NCBI RefSeq assembly: GCF_900103605.1 | Contig: NZ_FNHY01000003.1 | Span: 372,001-436,000, forward strand | Source: Psychrobacillus sp. OK028 | GTDB lineage: Bacteria > Bacillota > Bacilli > Bacillales_A > Planococcaceae | Reading direction: 5' to 3' | DNA length: 64,000 bases | Shown here: positions 59,964-64,000 of the stretch, piece by piece | Layout: each line of letters opens with the position of its first letter | Position numbering within the stretch: the first letter of the stretch is position 1 | Notes under the pieces: model-generated | The model's database searches: none | Told to the model about the DNA's origin: nothing | What the model saw: only the letters and a program-made list of their open reading frames with translations | Program-made: the position numbers and the translations under genes

Positions 59964-60251
59964 TCACAAAGACTCTTTATAAGTAACAAGAAAAGGTGCC
60001 AACAATGAACCAATTATAAAAATAAAAGTAGCTACGCCAAGTGTCACAAGACCAGTGCTAAAGGGAGACAGAAAATAACCGAATGTGAGGATTGGAAGAA
60101 TAGTAAGAATGGTAAAAATAAACCTGCTTGGTATTGTTATCTTATGTGTTGTATCGCATACGTTACATTTAATAGGTTTATAATTCAGCCAGAAGGATTC
60201 ATAGATTTTACTCCAACTAAAATGTGCATTGCATTTCTTGCATTTTTGCAA
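59964..60251 (-). CDS. TIGR04104-type zinc-finger membrane protein
   Basis: 95 residues. MQKCKKCNAHFSW and IKCNVCDTTHKI give CxxC-about 20-CxxC, the hallmark of this small family, followed by two membrane helices. A TTG start at 60251 with GGAGG nine bases upstream is used. The function is unknown. Confidence 0.82.
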   Translation of the reverse strand: MQKCKKCNAHFSWSKIYESFWLNYKPIKCNVCDTTHKITIPSRFIFTILTILPILTFGYFLSPFSTGLVTLGVATFIFIIGSLLAPFLVTYKESL

Positions 60252-60297
60252 AGCTAATAACCTCCATTATAATTTCTGAATTTTCTAAGGCATTGAC

Positions 60298-60380
60298 TTA
60301 TAACCTGCTACTTTAGTTGAAGAAGAATAAAGGCTTTCCATACAGCCTTGTTCCGCTAAAGCACCCATTAGTTGAAGAAG
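60298..60380. repeat. array repeat R30 (type E centre)
   Basis: TATAACCTGCTACTTTAG, TTGAAGAAGAATAAAGGC, TTTCCATACAGCCTTG, CTAAAGCACCCATTAGTTG. Confidence 0.8.
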
Positions 60381-60406
60381 GACTAATTGGGTTAAGTAAC
60401 TAAAAC

Positions 60407-60907
60407 TTATTCTTTTCCGTAGATAAGTGTCCCATCTTTATCATAGGCATTTAGAAGAACCGGTAATTTAACTTCTCCTTCATAAGAATGGTACCATAAC
60501 CATACTCCATCATACCTTATCTTATTGGGCTGTATATCATTATCACCAGTTATTAAAATGGATTGTATCTCTTCCTTAGCAAATCCCCACAATAGTGTGT
60601 TGGATGCTTTCCATATTAATGGGTCATTTGGGTTTAGTTCATTTAAATCCAAAATTCCTACACCCACATTAACAACACTTAGGTTATCATTCACTAATGC
60701 ATACCTTAAATTGTTTTCATCTTTGAAGAACACTAAGTCATTGTTGTTATCGACAAATACGACCTCAGTACAAATCAACCCATCTTTACTTAATTCATTG
60801 CATAGTTTTTCTTCTAATGAAGATGAATTACTAACTAAAGAAAATACTAATGATACACACAATATAAGTATTATGACTACAGTAAACCACCCAGTTTTAA
60901 TCTTCAT
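60407..60907 (-). CDS. membrane-anchored or secreted protein, unknown function
   Basis: 166 residues with an N-terminal hydrophobic segment (WFTVVIILILCVSLVFSLV). The rest is strand-rich (LVFFKDENNLRYALVNDN, GVWLWYHSYEGEVKLPVLLN). AGGAGG precedes the ATG. No family known. Confidence 0.67.
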   Translation of the reverse strand: MKIKTGWFTVVIILILCVSLVFSLVSNSSSLEEKLCNELSKDGLICTEVVFVDNNNDLVFFKDENNLRYALVNDNLSVVNVGVGILDLNELNPNDPLIWKASNTLLWGFAKEEIQSILITGDNDIQPNKIRYDGVWLWYHSYEGEVKLPVLLNAYDKDGTLIYGKE

Positions 60908-60953
60908 ATTTCCTCCTAAACTAATTAATATCTACCCATTTCCATTAGTACTT

Positions 60954-60990
60954 TCTTCAACTAAACTACCCATCTATTAGTAAGAACACT
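60954..60990. repeat. array repeat R31 (left part)
   Basis: CTTCAACTAAACTACCCATC, TATTAGTAAGAACAC. Degenerate copy upstream of the gene at 60407. The next 90 bases hold nothing else. Confidence 0.55.
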
Positions 60991-61077
60991 CCATATGTCT
61001 CTATAAATTTCCTTCAAATTTGATTGAATTATCCTCATGTAATAACTATTTCGACAAATCTTATATATATACCTCTT

Positions 61078-61158
61078 ATTAAACTAAACTGCTGCTTTAG
61101 TCCATAAGAAAAAAGCTTTACTCCTTCTTGAAGTAAAGCACCCGTTAATTGAGGAAGG
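61078..61158. repeat. array repeat R32 (type A)
   Basis: TTAAACTAAACTGCTGC, TTTAGTCCATAAG, AAAAAAGCTTTACTCCTTC, AAGTAAAGCACCCGTTAATTG. Between R31 and R32 there is no gene; 61159-61292 holds a short unassigned stretch upstream of the plus-strand gene. Confidence 0.88.
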
Positions 61159-61292
61159 ATTAAAGTCGTTGCTATAGCCACAACATCAATAGCCGTCTCA
61201 CAGTATGACAGGCAAGTATTGATCAAACTCATATACATAAAATTCTTATTTCTGTAGATAACTAAACCAAATACAGAAAGGAAATATATAAT

Positions 61293-61712
61293 ATGAAAAA
61301 AATAATAATCATCTCAATCTTATTATTGAGTCTACTGGCCATAAATTCAGTTTTAGCAAAATCAAATATAGAATATTTACCTCAGGATCAGCCACCTAGT
61401 GTGTTAGAGTTAGCATTTTTACGTGAATTAGGTCCATCTATTGTTAAAGCAATGTTTTCAAATGGAAATGAACAATTATTTACTTCTGAACGAATTGAAA
61501 AAATTGAAAGAAATATACACCATGACTACTATGACGTTACGTTAAGAGTGGTGGGTTACGAAGGTCCCTTGAATCCTCCTTATAAACTAATTAACATTAC
61601 TTTTCGTATCCCCGCTGATGACTTTACAAATAAGAATAAAGTTATTTCATATAATGCGAAAAGTATTACTGGAGAGGAATTTAAAAAGTTATCCGAATTT
61701 TCTAGTCCTTAA
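61293..61712 (+). CDS. secreted DUF3888 protein
   Basis: 139 residues with a signal peptide (IIISILLLSLLAINSVLA). The DUF3888 pattern is visible: LAFLRELGPSIVKAMF near 40, YYDVTLRVVGYEGPLNPPY near 85 and INITFRIP near 105. AAGGAAA before the ATG. A plus-strand cassette gene; a degenerate repeat half follows. Confidence 0.83.
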   Translation: MKKIIIISILLLSLLAINSVLAKSNIEYLPQDQPPSVLELAFLRELGPSIVKAMFSNGNEQLFTSERIEKIERNIHHDYYDVTLRVVGYEGPLNPPYKLINITFRIPADDFTNKNKVISYNAKSITGEEFKKLSEFSSP

Positions 61713-61755
61713 AAGCTTTGCCTCTTCTGATAAAGCAGCCATGATTTGAATAACA
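61713..61755. repeat. array repeat R33 (right part, degenerate)
   Basis: AAGCTTTGCCTCTTCTG and ATAAAGCAGCCATGATTTG match the right half with several changes. Confidence 0.5.
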
Positions 61756-61796
61756 TTATGACTTTTCTGTTATCAGTTCCTTTTCTTAAATAGTAA

Positions 61797-62390
61797 TTAC
61801 CTAAATGGGAGACTGACAACAAAACCTACATAGAAAAACAACTCTCGACAGAAGAACGGAATTTTACTGTTCAATGTTTTATATACGGAGCTTTGGGTAG
61901 GAGATGAATATGCTTCCATTCCAGTATTTTTTGCCATTAAAATGGCTCTTTTCATATGCAATGGGTCGCTTACAATAGTAAAAGTTTCAAGTTTTTCCTT
62001 AGTTGCAATTTCGTATGCGTATCTGAGATTCTCCTATGTTATTTTTGATTTCGTCTCAATCAAAATATCTTCCGACCTGACATTGTTTTTGATAGCATAA
62101 TCCTTTGCAACTTCTGATTCTGCAAACTTATCCCCATCCCCCTTACCACCAGTAAATATTATTTTATCTACATAACCATTCTCATAAAGCCAAATTGAAT
62201 GATTTACTCTTTCACGTAAAACAGGTGATGGTACATCATCCCAAGCCGCAGCACCAAGCACCACAGCTACATCAGTTTTAATTAATTCAACTTTCTTACC
62301 GAAAGACCAAATACTAAATGCTGAATAAGCTGTGAAAATAAGAAAAAAACATATTATGAGGAAGACAAACCTGAACAAAATTTTCTTCAA
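61797..62390 (-). pseudogene. YdcF/SanA-like (DUF218) protein with amber codon
   Basis: One frame of 198 codons with an internal TAG at codon 119 (62034-62036). Before it: N-terminal anchor, DVAVVLGAAAWDDVPSPVL and YVDKIIFTGGKGDGDKFAES, typical of DUF218. After it: ENLRYAYEIATKEKL, FTIVSDPLHMKRAILM and FFYVGFVVSLPF. CAG to TAG would explain the stop. The family acts at the envelope, possibly in cell-wall precursor handling. Confidence 0.82.
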
Positions 62391-62472
62391 TTAATTCCCA
62401 CCTTACGATCACTCAACCTTTAATAGAAAAAACTATTTAATATATTCGTCTCTTGTACTCCATAACCTTTCT

Positions 62473-62531
62473 TTCACTAACCTACAAGGTCTTACTTCTT
62501 CTTGAAGTAAAGCACCCGTTAGTTGAATAAT
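62473..62531. repeat. array repeat R34 (type A, inner box deleted)
   Basis: TTTCACTAACCTACAAGGTC, TTACTTCTTCTTG, AAGTAAAGCACCCGTTAGTTG. The inner GTTAGTT box and A-run are missing, so the terminator function should be weak. Confidence 0.75.
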
Positions 62532-62634
62532 AAAAAGAGCTACCTAATGTTGGTTTGGAATAAATTTTTTTATGTAAAATATCCCAAAATCAATATTTTA
62601 AGTTAAATTAGCTTACATTTCTTTCCGAGAGAAC

Positions 62635-63159
62635 CTATTCTACTACTGGTTCTGCTATTTTCCTATCTAGATTTTTAATCGCCAACATCGAATTGTCCTG
62701 AATGATGCCTGTATCTACAAAACCAAATGAATCGTATAATGTTTTAGCTATGACATTACTTGTATGATAAAAGAGGTTTACATATTCTGCTTCCCCATAT
62801 GGCATAGTTTCAATATCCATCAACATTTTTTCAAAAGCAAGCTTGCCATATCCATTCCCTTGGTAACTTTTATCAATCATATAATGCCAAATAAAATAAC
62901 TCTTCTTGCCATAAAAAACTACATTTTCAAATGATTCATGATCCATCGTATCGTAAATATACATCAAAAATCCAACGATAGTTTCATCAGCATAAATGGC
63001 TAGTGGAGTCGCTGGTATACTGTCTGTATTCAACATATGAGCGTCTGCAAAGCATCTGAGGTTTGTAGTTTCTAATATAAATTCTTTCTGTTTTTCTCCA
63101 ACTTCAAGTGCTATCACTTCATCTATGTTATCCCCTGTTATCTTTCGTAATTCAATCAT
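62635..63159 (-). CDS. GNAT N-acetyltransferase
   Basis: 174 residues. IVGFLMYIYDTMDHESFENV, then YMIDKSYQGNGYGKLAFEKM near residue 105 (acetyl-CoA loop), and TLYDSFGFVDTG near 148. AGGAGAGGAG before the ATG. Distantly like BltD/SpeG-type enzymes. 123 bases of leader to R35. Confidence 0.88.
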   Translation of the reverse strand: MIELRKITGDNIDEVIALEVGEKQKEFILETTNLRCFADAHMLNTDSIPATPLAIYADETIVGFLMYIYDTMDHESFENVVFYGKKSYFIWHYMIDKSYQGNGYGKLAFEKMLMDIETMPYGEAEYVNLFYHTSNVIAKTLYDSFGFVDTGIIQDNSMLAIKNLDRKIAEPVVE

Positions 63160-63282
63160 TTTTTATCTCCTCTCCTAAGAAAAGCCACTTCCACAATTTT
63201 TTAGTTTTTCCGCGTTCAAGACCTCTTTTTTTCAAGTACATATTTAATTAATCATTCGGCATTCCACTTAGTAATACCTGCT

Positions 63283-63361
63283 TGTTAACTAACCTGCGGA
63301 TTTAGTTCAATAAAAAAAGGCTTTAATCCTTCTTGTAGTAAAGCAACCGTTAGTTAAACAA
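63283..63361. repeat. array repeat R35 (type A)
   Basis: TTGTTAACTAACCTGCGG, ATTTAGTTCAATAAAAAAAG, GCTTTAATCCTTC, TAGTAAAGCAACCGTTAGTTA. Confidence 0.88.
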
Positions 63362-63366
63362 GCAAG

Positions 63367-63438
63367 TTACAAATCGCAAGTGTCATCCGTATTATTCTTC
63401 TTTTTATCACCCAAATAATTCCAAAGATGATATGTCAT
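63367..63438 (-). CDS. 23-residue small ORF alone in a cassette
   Basis: ATG at 63438 is preceded by AAAGGAGGAACT, one of the best ribosome binding sites in the window. The peptide is MTYHLWNYLGDKKKNNTDD plus four residues, hydrophilic. It fills the space between R35 and R36. Coding capacity is not proven. Confidence 0.45.
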   Translation of the reverse strand: MTYHLWNYLGDKKKNNTDDTCDL

Positions 63439-63458
63439 AGTTCCTCCTTTGTATTATT

Positions 63459-63591
63459 TACTAAACTGCCCCATTAATTTAAGTGTAACATTTCACAATG
63501 CATGTCTAGGATTAACTTAATGTTTTAGTCATAAAAAAATAGACCATCGAAATGATGGTAATGATTTGCTAAAGCACCCGTTAGTTGAATA
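63459..63591. repeat. array repeat R36 (type B centre)
   Basis: TTTACTAAACTGCCCCATTAA, TTTAAGTGTAACATTTCAC, AGACCATCGAAATGATGG, CTAAAGCACCCGTTAGTTG. Confidence 0.88.
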
Positions 63592-63684
63592 TATTCCTTC
63601 TCTTATTACTCATTATAAATTGGATTTACTAAATACAATCTTTCCCATTTATGTTATACTCCTCTTAAAAAGGGGGTTAAATAA

Positions 63685-63861
63685 GTGGTTAAAATTCTTG
63701 CTATCTTGCCTTTACTGAAGTTCTTTTTTTATGTAGCTGTTATTGTTTTTATTATTTGGTTCGTTGTATGGATTTTTCAATCTCAAAAAGAACGCAATAT
63801 CTTACTTAAAGAAATTTCAAATAAACTGGACTATCTAGAGAATTTTAAAAAGGGAGATTGA
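63685..63861 (+). CDS. tiny membrane/coiled-coil protein (58 aa)
   Basis: GTG at 63685 with AGGGGG eight bases upstream. One long hydrophobic helix (LLKFFFYVAVIVFIIWFVV) and an amphipathic tail (ILLKEISNKLDYLENFKKG). Same plan and LDYLE motif as 56502. Its own terminator follows. Confidence 0.65.
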   Translation: MVKILAILPLLKFFFYVAVIVFIIWFVVWIFQSQKERNILLKEISNKLDYLENFKKGD

Positions 63862-63876
63862 TTATCTTACTCTATG

Positions 63877-63922
63877 AAGCGAAATAAGAAGAGAACAATC
63901 CTCTCTAATTGTTTCGCTTTTT
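63877..63922 (+). terminator. own terminator of the plus-strand gene at 63685
   Basis: AAGCGAAA, AGAGAACAATCCTCTCT inner hairpin and TTTCGCTT followed by TTTT. Confidence 0.8.
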
Positions 63923-63933
63923 TGGTCAAACGC

Positions 63934-64000
63934 ATCAAACTAAGCTGCCACTTTAGTTCAATAAGAAAAAGCCTTACTCCTTCTTGAAGTAAAGCACCCG
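63934..64000. repeat. array repeat R37 (type A, cut by window end)
   Basis: ATCAAACTAAGCTGCCAC, TTTAGTTCAATAAG, AAAAAGCCTTACTCCTTC, AAGTAAAGCACCCG and then the window ends, so the array continues to the right. Confidence 0.9.

Noticed and set aside
61035-61238. 67-codon frame on the minus strand
   Set aside because: It also reads through a repeat (R32) with the same ALLQEGV segment; not a gene. The first 30 codons could be a gene scrap, but nothing supports it.
40868-64000. CRISPR array
   Set aside because: The repeats are 50-130 bp, variable in the centre, and the intervals between them (about 100 to 1500 bp) hold full genes; no cas genes are present.
40868-64000. Composite transposon or MITE cluster
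   Set aside because: No transposase and no constant target-site duplication beside the units was seen; direction is constant and there is about one unit per gene. A MITE-like origin cannot be fully excluded without other genomes.

Overview
The window looks like a chromosomal piece of a low-GC, spore-former-type Bacillota, order Bacillales (my guess is Planococcaceae or a near relative). The signs are AGGAGG ribosome binding sites, a T-box leader before proC, a Spo0E-like phosphatase, LacI/CcpA-style sugar control, and polymer-lipoprotein binding proteins for sugar ABC importers. The genus is inference. No rRNA, tRNA, IS element or CRISPR was seen.

Region 1, about 1-26.6 kb, is a carbohydrate island. 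A LacI-type repressor cut by the left edge (1-298, minus) diverges from a Leloir operon galK-galE-galT-galM (865-5574). A minus-strand lactose-type operon follows (15672 down to 5838): lipoprotein binding protein, two permeases, GH2 beta-galactosidase, a GH63-like glycosidase, an EamA exporter and a LacI regulator. A second minus-strand operon (26399 down to 16111) has a GH65 phosphorylase, binding protein, two permeases, a YesL/DUF624 protein, a LacI regulator, beta-phosphoglucomutase and a second GH65 phosphorylase. Imported alpha-glucobiose would be phosphorolysed to glucose plus beta-glucose-1-phosphate and then turned into glucose-6-phosphate. Neither importer has its own ATPase gene, so a shared MsmX-type ATPase elsewhere is implied.

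Region 2, about 26.6-40.2 kb, is ordinary housekeeping and accessory chromosome: argG-argH, a PPK2 kinase, an ABM monooxygenase with a HAD phosphatase, an APH-like kinase, a Spo0E-like phosphatase, an SDR and an MBL hydrolase, T-box-proC, rnz, an unusual murE-like ligase and dinB.

Region 3, about 40.3 kb to the right edge, is the remarkable part. Some 39 short, mostly unrelated genes (33 of them on the minus strand) are separated one by one by about 37 copies of a 70-130 bp repeat. The copies share inverted ends, AACTAAMCTGC on the left and GCACCCGTTAGTTGAA on the right, but have exchangeable centres. The commonest centre is a rho-independent terminator that works only for minus-strand genes. 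Plus-strand genes mostly carry their own terminator instead. The outer 7-mers (AACTAAC and GTTAGTT) fit the integron attC core (RYYYAAC/GTTRRRY) at six of seven positions, and the layout gene-repeat-gene with 15-120 nt leaders is that of an integron cassette array. The contents (five GNAT acetyltransferases, Nudix, methyltransferase, S51-like peptidase, lipoproteins, tiny membrane proteins, DUFs) also fit. No integrase is in the window. At least six array genes are broken by a nonsense codon or frameshift, against none seen among about 33 complete genes in the first 40 kb. I read this as an integron-like or otherwise repeat-mediated cassette array of a kind I do not know from this group. That claim rests on sequence pattern only.
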